Shown piece after piece: positions 34,392-41,686 of a stretch of DNA of 64,000 bases. Source of the stretch: Bog-473 sp963804055 (lineage in GTDB: Bacteria > Actinomycetota > Acidimicrobiia > Acidimicrobiales > RAAP-2). The notes under the pieces were generated by a model. It was not told the origin of the DNA and did no database searches. It was given only the letters and a program-made list of their open reading frames with translations. Position 1 is the stretch's first letter. Each line of letters opens with the position of its first letter. The stretch lies in assembly GCA_963804055.1 (NCBI GenBank), contig CAWDOU010000008.1:62001-126000 (forward strand). Reading direction: 5' to 3'. The translations under genes and the position numbers were made by a program.

Positions 34392-35042
34392 GTGCCTCAA
34401 CCGATCCGGGTAGCGCTTGTCAACGACTACATGATCGTCCTGGAGGGCCTCCGCGCCCTCCTCAAGTCCAGCGAACCGCAGATCAAGGTCATTGAGATCG
34501 ACATTCGGAAGAAGCCACGGCGCGGGGTCGATGTCACCCTGCTCGACACGTACGGGGAGTACGACTCGCTCGACGAGCGCGTGCGGTCTCTCACCAACGA
34601 CCCCAGCAACGGGGCGATCGTCGTCTTCAGCTTTTCTGATCGACCCGAAGCAGTGCGGCATGCCATGCGGGCCGGCGCAGTGGGGTTCATCTCCAAGGCA
34701 GTTCCCCGCGACCAGATCATTGGCGGCATTGAGGCGGCGGCCAAAGGTGACCGGGTTGTCCTGACCCAGAGGTCTCAACACGCGCAGATCGACGGGGCAC
34801 TGCGTTGGCCGGGCCGGGACATCGGCCTGACCGAACGCGAAAGCGAGCTCCTGTCCCTGCTTTCGACCGGAATGACCAATCGCGAATTGGGCGAGAATCT
34901 CTACGTCAGCGAGAACACCATTAAGACGCATCTTCGCCGGCTGTACTCGAAGCTCGGCGTGCGCAACCGCGCCCAGGCTGCGTCGTTGGCCGGACAGGGC
35001 ATCCTCGGCGAACATCGGCGTCAGAGCAAGCCGGTGGATTGA
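34392..35042 (+). CDS. LuxR/NarL-type response regulator
   Basis: A 216-residue response regulator from GTG 34392. Residues 1-120 form a receiver domain with phospho-acceptor Asp52 (VDVTLLDTYGEY) and Lys in GFISKAV. The first acidic pair is only Asn11-Asp12 (VALVNDYMIV) rather than two acids. Residues about 140-205 form a GerE/LuxR helix-turn-helix: GLTERESELLSLLSTGMTNR, ENLYVSENTIKTHLRRLYSK, LGVRNRAQAA. No histidine kinase is next to it, so it is an orphan here. Probable leaderless transcript, with a 20-bp palindrome upstream that may be its own binding site. Confidence 0.88.
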   Translation: MPQPIRVALVNDYMIVLEGLRALLKSSEPQIKVIEIDIRKKPRRGVDVTLLDTYGEYDSLDERVRSLTNDPSNGAIVVFSFSDRPEAVRHAMRAGAVGFISKAVPRDQIIGGIEAAAKGDRVVLTQRSQHAQIDGALRWPGRDIGLTERESELLSLLSTGMTNRELGENLYVSENTIKTHLRRLYSKLGVRNRAQAASLAGQGILGEHRRQSKPVD

Positions 35043-35195
35043 GCGGCCCGACGGTCGAAAGGCGCTGCATGCCGCTCAGGAAGCCGGCTTCCGGTCGCTG
35101 GGCCCATGCCCACCGACCGCCCTCTTTCGGCTGGCAGGCCGAGACGGGAATTACCCCTGAACGACGCCCCCGGCACTCCCGGTACAACTGTTGGT

Positions 35196-35828
35196 ATGGG
35201 ACGCTCCTCGACCGCACCGGCCCTCGCCTGGCAGCCGTCGCTGTGGGCGGACCAGAGCGCCTCCGTCGACGGATCGTTCTCCACCCTGGAGCGGACCCAG
35301 CTGGACGGGGAGTCATGGGTCGACCACTGCCCCGGCTGGATCTCGGGCTCAGACCGAGCCTTCGAGGAGATGCTCCGTGACACCGCCTGGGGCCAGCGAC
35401 GTCGTTGGATGTACGACCGCCGGGTCAATGAACCGCGGCTGACCTCCTGGCAAACGTTCGACGGGTCCGGCGGAGCGGAGTATCAGTGGTTGGAAGCGGC
35501 TCGAGGGTTGCTGTCGGCTCGCTACGACGTCCACTTCGATTCCATGGGGATCAATCTCTACCGGGACGGTGCCGACAGCGTCGCCTGGCACCGTGACCGC
35601 ATTCCCGCGGAAGTGGTCGATCCCGTCGTCGCCCTGATTTCACTCGGTGAGCCCCGGAAATTCCTGCTTCGCCCGGACGGCGGAGGAAAGTCACTCGCGT
35701 TCACGCTCGGGCGGGGGGACCTGCTCGTCACAGGCGGCAGCACGCAACGCCGCTACGAACACAGCGTCCCGAAGGTCAAGAGAGCGGGTGCGCGCATGAG
35801 CATTGCGTTCAGACACGGCGTCAGCTGA
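35196..35828 (+). CDS. AlkB-like 2-oxoglutarate/Fe(II) oxygenase
   Basis: A 210-residue AlkB-family dioxygenase from ATG 35196. Iron ligands are His-x-Asp in SVAWHRDRI and the distal His in RRYEHSVPKV; 2-oxoglutarate is bound by the arginines of RAGARMSIAFRHG. The INLYRDGADS motif upstream of the HxD is typical. AlkB proteins demethylate alkylated bases in DNA or RNA by oxidation. No ada or methyltransferase gene adjoins it. The frame is open for 90 bases upstream of this ATG, but without family similarity. Confidence 0.87.
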   Translation: MGRSSTAPALAWQPSLWADQSASVDGSFSTLERTQLDGESWVDHCPGWISGSDRAFEEMLRDTAWGQRRRWMYDRRVNEPRLTSWQTFDGSGGAEYQWLEAARGLLSARYDVHFDSMGINLYRDGADSVAWHRDRIPAEVVDPVVALISLGEPRKFLLRPDGGGKSLAFTLGRGDLLVTGGSTQRRYEHSVPKVKRAGARMSIAFRHGVS

Positions 35829-35876
35829 CGGTTGCCCTCGCGAGACTCCCTTCTCGCGTAGGATTTCTGACCCTGG

Positions 35877-36998
35877 TCAGCCCTTTCGACAGGAATCGTC
35901 CCAGGGCTGCTGCCCGTCGGCGTTGTAGAGGGCGATCGCGAGGTCGTCCTGGTCTGCCGGACTTGCCTCGTTCGGAGGGACATTGATGAGCTGAGGCATG
36001 CCAGCGAGCTGGGCCGCCTCGTTCCACGTCGGCTGGCTGAATTGGAATCCACCCATATAGGAGCCTCCCGGCGAGACGGCCCCGTAGTTGCCACCCGACT
36101 CGACCCGCAGGACGCACTGGAGGAAGGGAGGTAACGCGGGATCGCCGGACGTGCTGGCGGGGTCGGATGTCGCGGTCGCAGAAGGCGCGGATTGAGAGGT
36201 GCTCGTCGGATTGCCGCTCGAAGGCGGGGAGGCGGAAGCCACTGAGGCTGCCGCGGCCGCAGTCGCTGCCGCGGCCTGTGCCGCTCGGACCGCTTGGGCG
36301 GCCGCCGCCGCTTGTGCCGCCTGCTGCTGGGTGACGGCAATGGCGAGCGCGCCGGTTATCTCAGACTGCTTGGAGGCGAGTTCGACCTGCTTCTGACTTG
36401 CCGCGTTGGCTTGGGTCGTCTCCTCGTTCGTGGCCGCTCGGTCCTGTGCCTGCTGCTGTTCGAGGGCACCTCGTTCGGCCTGCAACCCGTTCTCGTCGGT
36501 ACGAAGCACGTCGATGGCGAGACTGGTGTCACCGCTGGTCACCTCCTCGTATTCCGTCCTGGCAAACGCCTCGGACAGATTTCCGGCGAACAGGGTTTGA
36601 CCCCCGTCCGACTGCGGAACCATGTTGACGTAGGCCGACACGGCTTCGACCTGAAGCCGCTTGCGATCGCGGTTCACCCGGCTGACGTCGGACGAGATCT
36701 GACTCTCGGTCGAGCCGATCTGAGCCTCGTCCTGCTGAACCTTCAGGCGGTCGAGGTCTTGCTGTTGCTGATACGCGCCGATCTGGAGCTGCTCCAGCAC
36801 CAGATCCTGGGCGATCTGAGCCGCCTGTGACTTGAGATCCGATACCTGGTCGGCTACGGCAGGCCGGGCGTTGATCGCCACGGAGAGAGGAGTCGCCACG
36901 AACAACACACTCATGGCGCTGCCGACGACCGTGGCGAGCGTCCGCCCACGACACCGCACTCTTGATCTGGTCGTCCGACCTTTCTCCACACCGGTCAC
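35877..36998 (-). CDS. Secreted coiled-coil protein with Rpf/transglycosylase domain
   Basis: A 373-residue exported protein from GTG 36998. A basic N-terminus and hydrophobic core (LATVVGSAMSVLFVATPLSV) form a long signal peptide with a cleavage-like AVADQ. Residues about 50-240 are a Gln/Ala-rich coiled coil like the N-terminal region of NlpC/P60 and Rpf-type cell-wall proteins. A Ser/Thr/Pro linker follows. Residues about 295-373 are a transglycosylase (Rpf-like) domain with catalytic Glu in CVLRVESGGNYGAVSPGGSY, then GGFQFSQPTWNEAAQLAG and YNADGQQPWDDSC. It likely cleaves peptidoglycan during division or resuscitation. A structured leader may precede it. Confidence 0.85.
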   Translation of the reverse strand: MTGVEKGRTTRSRVRCRGRTLATVVGSAMSVLFVATPLSVAINARPAVADQVSDLKSQAAQIAQDLVLEQLQIGAYQQQQDLDRLKVQQDEAQIGSTESQISSDVSRVNRDRKRLQVEAVSAYVNMVPQSDGGQTLFAGNLSEAFARTEYEEVTSGDTSLAIDVLRTDENGLQAERGALEQQQAQDRAATNEETTQANAASQKQVELASKQSEITGALAIAVTQQQAAQAAAAAQAVRAAQAAAATAAAAASVASASPPSSGNPTSTSQSAPSATATSDPASTSGDPALPPFLQCVLRVESGGNYGAVSPGGSYMGGFQFSQPTWNEAAQLAGMPQLINVPPNEASPADQDDLAIALYNADGQQPWDDSCRKG

Positions 36999-37331
36999 GA
37001 TTGGGGAACAGTTTTGTCGTTCCCATGCCGAAAGTGCAACCGGGCGGGATTTCGGGTGACGTGGCCTTCACCCAGGCACGGAATCCCCCTCATTCCCTCC
37101 CGTTCCCGCCTTCGAGGGCCGATCATGCTGAGGATCTTCTGAGACTCAGAGCATGGGGCGAACAGTCGGCGGGCCCTTCGAGGCGGCGTGACGCAGCACT
37201 CGACCTCATCATTGGAATGCACACTGTGCTAAGTCATGTACCGCTCACGTGACTGCACGCGGGATCTGCCAGAACAGGCAGTCCGGGTGGATCTCCCTTG
37301 GTGGGCTCACCGGCTGATGGGAGTCGCTCTC
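36999..37331. other. Gene-free divergent region with possible structured leader
   Basis: This 333-base space separates the minus-strand Rpf-like gene from the plus-strand CoA transferase. Near the former it contains the hairpin GGGTGACGTGGCCTTCACCC (37052-37071). Cell-wall hydrolase genes of actinobacteria often carry a ydaO (c-di-AMP) riboswitch here, but I do not see its conserved core clearly. No ORF is convincing. Confidence 0.45.
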
Positions 37332-38495
37332 ATGAATTCTCCGCTCTCGGGCATTCGGGTCCTCGAATTGGGGATCGCACTCGCCGTGCCTTCGGCGGCG
37401 GCGGTGCTCGGCGACTGGGGCGCGGAGGTGATCAAGGTCGAGCCCCACACCGGTGACCCCCAGCGAGGAAACACGGCGAACGCCTACTTCAGTCAGGACA
37501 ACCGAGGTAAACGCAGCATCGCCCTCGATCTCTCCACCGGAGAAGGGCGGGGCATCATGCTGACCCTCGTCGATCACTGCGACGTCTTCGTGACCAACAT
37601 CCGGCCAGGCGGCCTGGAGCGACTCGGCCTGGACTCCGGCTCCTTGCTCAACCGCACACCGCGGCTCATCTACGCCATGTTGACGGGATACGGGGCGGAC
37701 GGGCCCGCCGCCGATCGCGCCGGCTACGACATCGGCGCCTTCTGGGCGCGGTCAGGCGTCGCCGGCGCGCTCGTCGGCGACGGAGAACCTCCCGTGCAAC
37801 GACCGGCCATGGGCGACCACACAGCTGGACTCGCCCTGGTCGCCGGCATCACCGCCGCCCTGTTCGACCGGGAACGCACCGGCCGTGGTCGCGTCGTCAC
37901 GACATCGCTCGTGCGCACCGGTGCCTACGTCATCAGCTCTGATCTCGCCGCACACGCCAACGGCGAGGGGCCTGAAGCCGGGCTGCGCCGGGCCCTCTAC
38001 AACCCTCTTCTCGCGTGCTACCAGGCCGGCGATGGCCGGTGGTTCTTCCTGCTCGGGCTCGAAGCATTCCGGCACTGGCCCAATATCGCCGCGGCGGTCG
38101 GGCGAGAAGACCTGCTCGTCGACGAGCGTTTCAGCGACTTCATGGGACTCGTCGCACACCGGGACGACCTGGTCGCGATTCTCGATCAGGAGTTCGCGAA
38201 GCGGACGCTCGACGAGTGGGCCGGCAGCTTCGACGCACACGACGTGTGGTGGGACCCGGTGCAGAGCTTTGACGAGGTGATCAGCGACCCCGTTCTGCAC
38301 CAGGCTGGTGTCTTCCGGCCAATGGAGGGCGGCCGCACAGCGATCGCGGCACCCGCTGACGTCGAACCAGCCGGCCCGGAGGCTGTGGTCGGCGCAGCAC
38401 CCGAACTCGGCCAACATACCGAGGAAGTACTGCTCGAGCTCGGTATGGGTTGGGACGACATCATCGGGCTCAAAGACCGCGGCGTCATTCCGTAA
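37332..38495 (+). CDS. Class III CoA-transferase (CaiB/BaiF family)
   Basis: A 387-residue family III CoA transferase. ATG 37332 (MNSPLSGIRVLELG) has GGGAG 9 bases upstream. Signature segments: PLSGIRVLELGIALAVPSAA, LGDWGAEVIKVEP, RGKRSIALDLSTGEGRG, NIRPGGLERLGLD, and the catalytic Asp in PAMGDHTAGLALVAGI near residue 160. It moves CoA between carboxylic acids through an Asp-CoA thioester. The central substrate loop is divergent, so the acyl donor and acceptor are unknown. The peroxiredoxin/VOC/NMO cluster that follows is on the other strand. Confidence 0.88.
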   Translation: MNSPLSGIRVLELGIALAVPSAAAVLGDWGAEVIKVEPHTGDPQRGNTANAYFSQDNRGKRSIALDLSTGEGRGIMLTLVDHCDVFVTNIRPGGLERLGLDSGSLLNRTPRLIYAMLTGYGADGPAADRAGYDIGAFWARSGVAGALVGDGEPPVQRPAMGDHTAGLALVAGITAALFDRERTGRGRVVTTSLVRTGAYVISSDLAAHANGEGPEAGLRRALYNPLLACYQAGDGRWFFLLGLEAFRHWPNIAAAVGREDLLVDERFSDFMGLVAHRDDLVAILDQEFAKRTLDEWAGSFDAHDVWWDPVQSFDEVISDPVLHQAGVFRPMEGGRTAIAAPADVEPAGPEAVVGAAPELGQHTEEVLLELGMGWDDIIGLKDRGVIP

Positions 38496-38551
38496 GCGCC
38501 CGAGACACCAACGCCGATGTCCGTCACGTTCCGGAGCCTTGCTGCGGGACG

Positions 38552-39172
38552 CTAGAGGCCGCCCCGCTTGATCCCGACGGTGGCACCCTCAGTGAATCGG
38601 ATCGGCGGGTCGAGGGTATCAACGAGGAACCTGTCGCGATCGCCGCGATCCCAGGCCTCTCGAAGCCCCGGTGCGCCCAAGTCAAAATCCAGGCGAGTCT
38701 TCTGGAGCACGGCGCGTAAATCCATATGCAATTCATGCATTGTCGGTCGACCCCAGTACCAGTAGCCGTTGTAGATGCTGAATATACGGAGCCCCGGCTC
38801 GAGGACGAAGGTGTGCGGGATCATCGGATTGTGAGGATCTGTGTATTCCTCGATATCCAGATCCTGTTGCACGGTTCTCTCGGGGTCACCAAGGAACGGC
38901 CACGGAGCACCGAGGGAATCTCGAAACTCGTTCAGGTTGAGCGGATTGTCCGTGCAGATGACGACCAGTCGCGTGTACGCGACACGGAACTCCGGATATC
39001 CGTCCACCAGATTCCTGAGAAACCGATGCTCCTTTGGGTCGTAGGAGCCACGGGACAGATGGAGAACCATGGGGTTGCCACCCTGAAGTTCAGAAAGTCT
39101 CCGCGGGACCCCAGCCTGGTCCTCGAGCTGGTAGTCGGGAAATGTCGCTCCAGCCGTGATGTCTTCGCGCAT
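38552..39172 (-). CDS. Peroxiredoxin-like protein without the peroxidatic cysteine
   Basis: A 206-residue AhpC/TSA-fold protein from ATG 39172. Sequence and length follow the paralogue at 40866 closely (GATFPDYQLEDQAG, LSELQGG, EYTDPHNPMIPHTFVLEPGL, YNGYWYWGRPT). Residue 45, where the paralogue has the peroxidatic Cys (RGNYCPKE), is Asp: RGSYDPKEH. No other Cys sits near the active site, so thiol peroxidase activity by the usual mechanism is excluded. It may bind a partner or be a regulatory or structural homologue. It is the downstream member of a pair with the VOC gene (27 bases). Confidence 0.85.
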   Translation of the reverse strand: MREDITAGATFPDYQLEDQAGVPRRLSELQGGNPMVLHLSRGSYDPKEHRFLRNLVDGYPEFRVAYTRLVVICTDNPLNLNEFRDSLGAPWPFLGDPERTVQQDLDIEEYTDPHNPMIPHTFVLEPGLRIFSIYNGYWYWGRPTMHELHMDLRAVLQKTRLDFDLGAPGLREAWDRGDRDRFLVDTLDPPIRFTEGATVGIKRGGL

Positions 39173-39199
39173 GCTCTTCCTTTCTCCGATTCACGAGGT

Positions 39200-39631
39200 C
39201 TACTCGCCGACTCCATAGAGGAAATCGTCGAGCGCCTTCCAGCCCTCTTCGGTCGCCCGGTCCCCACGAGGGTGGGCGGACAGAACGACCGATACCCCGT
39301 CTGGATCGCGCCCCACCACCGCAGACCATTCGCTGTGATCGCGTCGACTGATCAGTCGCTTTCGCGATTCGAGTTCGCTCGAGATCTGCTCGAGTCGATC
39401 GACCGACTCGACATCCAAGACGAAGGCCCGGACACCGACGTGGCGCGCCCCTCCCTCGGGGCTGCTCCCGAATGCCCGCAGCACGACGACCTGCGTCCGG
39501 TCGTCTCCCGAGGCACTCATGGCCGCCAACTCCTCTTCCTGGGACAGCAGCTTGAATCCAAGAACCTCACGATAGAAGTCGATCGATCGATTCAGTTCTG
39601 CGACGTTGATCACGACACCCTGAATGTTCAT
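39200..39631 (-). CDS. VOC (glyoxalase-fold) protein
   Basis: A 143-residue VOC protein from ATG 39631, preceded by TTGGAG at 6 bases. The frame is open further upstream but unrelated. MNIQGVVINVAELNRSIDFY, REVLGFKLLSQEEELAAM and HVGVRAFVLDVESVDRLEQI give the two-module fold; the C-terminal VVGRDPDGVSVVLS is the family end. Substrate unknown; dioxygenases, isomerases and resistance proteins share the fold. It probably shares an operon with the Cys-less peroxiredoxin-like gene. Confidence 0.85.
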   Translation of the reverse strand: MNIQGVVINVAELNRSIDFYREVLGFKLLSQEEELAAMSASGDDRTQVVVLRAFGSSPEGGARHVGVRAFVLDVESVDRLEQISSELESRKRLISRRDHSEWSAVVGRDPDGVSVVLSAHPRGDRATEEGWKALDDFLYGVGE

Positions 39632-39826
39632 TCCATACTCCAAGTCCTGAGTCGAGCGGGGCTCTCTTCTGGAGCCTCCTGTACCAGTGCTGCGCCTCGA
39701 TGCCGCGCGTTTGTCGGCTGCGGGCCCCGGAAGGCGAGGATGCTTGCTCTCCTGGTCAAAGTAATTGGCCCGCCCTCCATTCTGTCGACCCACGCCCATC
39801 GACCTCACGGGCCGCGCCGGCCATCG

Positions 39827-40783
39827 CTACAAACCTGCGACGAGCTCGGCCACGATCTCTGCTGCCGGTTGAGTCTTCCTGGCCAACGCGACACTCTGGC
39901 CCGCCCACATGGAGAGAGCCTCAATCTCACCTGAGGTGCCCACCATCGGCGGGGCCGGCTCGTAGCGCACGATGGCTTCTCCGGAGGCGAAGTGAGCGAT
40001 GACTCCCTCTCCCGGCCGGCTCCCCAACGGAGGGCGGCCTGCGGCCTCCCACGCCGTGGCCGTCGAGTTTCGCAGGGCGCGATGGGGCGAATTGGGCCAG
40101 CCCACGTCGTAGAGGTCCGCGTACCACTCCGCGTCAGTCTCGGCAGCGTCGATCAGACGTCGGCGGTACTGCTCGTGGATGGGCATCTCCTCGGCCAGCA
40201 GAAATCGGCTACCCAGCCAGGCCGCCTGCGCACCGAGGGCGAGCACGGCAGCAACCCCGCGGCAGTCGCCGATGCCGCCGGCTGCGATGACGGGCACCGG
40301 TGCCACGGCGTCCACGACGGCCGGCACCAGCGGAAGCGTCGCAATCCGGCTTCCCACGTGGCCCCCGGCCTCCCAACCCTGCGCCACGATGACGTCGGCG
40401 CCGCCGCCGACGGCCCGCCGCGCCTCTTCGACGCTGCCGATCGTCTGCAGAACGATCCCGCCCACGTCATGGACCTGCTCGACGTACCCGGCGGGATCGC
40501 CCAGAAAGAACGAAACGATCCGCAACCCGGCCTCCAGCGCCTCGTCGAGGCGACGATGCTGGTCGGAGGTGAGAACCAAATTGCCGCAAAAGGGCCGATC
40601 GGTCAGCTCCGCTGTCTGACGGACGACGTCTCCGGCCGGAGTGGACCACGTCAGTGTCACCATGCCGAGCCCTCCGGCATTGGAGACCGCCGCCGCCAGC
40701 TCGGGCACCGCCACCATTGCCGCCAGCACGATCGGATGCTCGATCCCGAGCAGTTCGCAGACCGGCGTTCGCACCACGACCAC
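39827..40783 (-). CDS. Nitronate monooxygenase-like FMN enzyme
   Basis: A 318-residue NMO (2-nitropropane dioxygenase) family protein from GTG 40783 behind AAAGGGG. FMN-barrel motifs: IEHPIVLAAMVAVPELAAAV, NAGGLGMVT, VIVAQGWEAGGHVG with the catalytic His, VIAAGGIGD, and GAQAAWLGSRFLLAEE. It oxidatively denitrifies alkyl nitronates, or acts as an enoyl reductase-like enzyme in some branches. It sits between the two peroxiredoxin-like genes on the same strand, 195 bases from the VOC gene and 82 from the Cys-containing paralogue. Confidence 0.87.
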   Translation of the reverse strand: MVVVRTPVCELLGIEHPIVLAAMVAVPELAAAVSNAGGLGMVTLTWSTPAGDVVRQTAELTDRPFCGNLVLTSDQHRRLDEALEAGLRIVSFFLGDPAGYVEQVHDVGGIVLQTIGSVEEARRAVGGGADVIVAQGWEAGGHVGSRIATLPLVPAVVDAVAPVPVIAAGGIGDCRGVAAVLALGAQAAWLGSRFLLAEEMPIHEQYRRRLIDAAETDAEWYADLYDVGWPNSPHRALRNSTATAWEAAGRPPLGSRPGEGVIAHFASGEAIVRYEPAPPMVGTSGEIEALSMWAGQSVALARKTQPAAEIVAELVAGL

Positions 40784-40865
40784 CTACCCCTTTCAGTCCG
40801 ACTCGCAACGCCGGCGTCACCGTGACGCGGACCCGTCCCCGGCCCCGCCGGCCGATCACACGCGA

Positions 40866-41468
40866 CTATGACTCATACGACGTCGGCATGGTCTGCCGCG
40901 CTTTTTTGTCCCAACCGTGAAAGCTCGAGTAATCGCCGGCTTCCCAGGCCTCGCGCAGCCCCGGCTTGCTCAGGTCCCAATCGGGACGGACCTCCCTCGA
41001 CACATCGCACAGGTCGGACCACAGGTCGTAGAACGAGGGGCGTCCCCAGAACCAGTAGCCGTTGTAGACACGATGAACGACCAGTCCGGGCTTGAGCACC
41101 ACGGTGTGGGGAATCATCGGGTCGTGCTCGGGGTCGGTGTATTCCTGGATGTCGAGATCCTTCTGGACCGTCCGAGCAGGATCTGAGAGGAACGTCCACT
41201 GGGCCCCGATTGACGCCCGGAACTCCTGCAGCGTGTGATGGTCATCGGTGGCGATCGTCACGATCTGGGTATAGGCGACGGCGAACTTCGGATAGTTCGC
41301 GGCGAGCTCCAGGTGTTGCTGATGCTCCTTCGGGCAGTAATTACCCCGGGCCAGTGTCAGGACCAGAGGATCGTCACCTTGGAGCTCACTGAGCTTGCGC
41401 ACTGTATTGGTGTGATCCGGCAGGGCGTAGTCGGGGAAGACGCCACCGGGTCTGATGTCAGATCTCAC
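40866..41468 (-). CDS. AhpC/TSA-type peroxiredoxin-like protein
   Basis: A 200-residue thioredoxin-fold protein from GTG 41468. The peroxidatic-type Cys45 lies in LTLARGNYCPKEHQQHL; IPHTVVLKPGLVVHRVYNGY and WFWGRPS follow the fold. No second (resolving) Cys is obvious, so it would be a 1-Cys type. The paralogue at 38552 has Asp at position 45. Likely substrate is hydrogen peroxide or an organic hydroperoxide. Its stop is 82 bases from the NMO-like gene. Confidence 0.87.
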   Translation of the reverse strand: MRSDIRPGGVFPDYALPDHTNTVRKLSELQGDDPLVLTLARGNYCPKEHQQHLELAANYPKFAVAYTQIVTIATDDHHTLQEFRASIGAQWTFLSDPARTVQKDLDIQEYTDPEHDPMIPHTVVLKPGLVVHRVYNGYWFWGRPSFYDLWSDLCDVSREVRPDWDLSKPGLREAWEAGDYSSFHGWDKKARQTMPTSYES

Positions 41469-41686
41469 AGGTCATCGCCTCTGTTGTCGCCTCAAGCACG
41501 CACGCTTTGCGGCGGGAATCGGCCCGTCTTGCCCCTTGGCGGGCAAGCTTGTCGTGGCCAGATTATCCTTCGTGAGCCGGACGTGCCGGTTGTCACCGCC
41601 CTGGATCGTGGGCCCGGCGCAGACCCCGACGACGGACCGGTACGGGCCCGATCCGACCTCCGGGACGTACGGCCGAAGGAGCTGAC

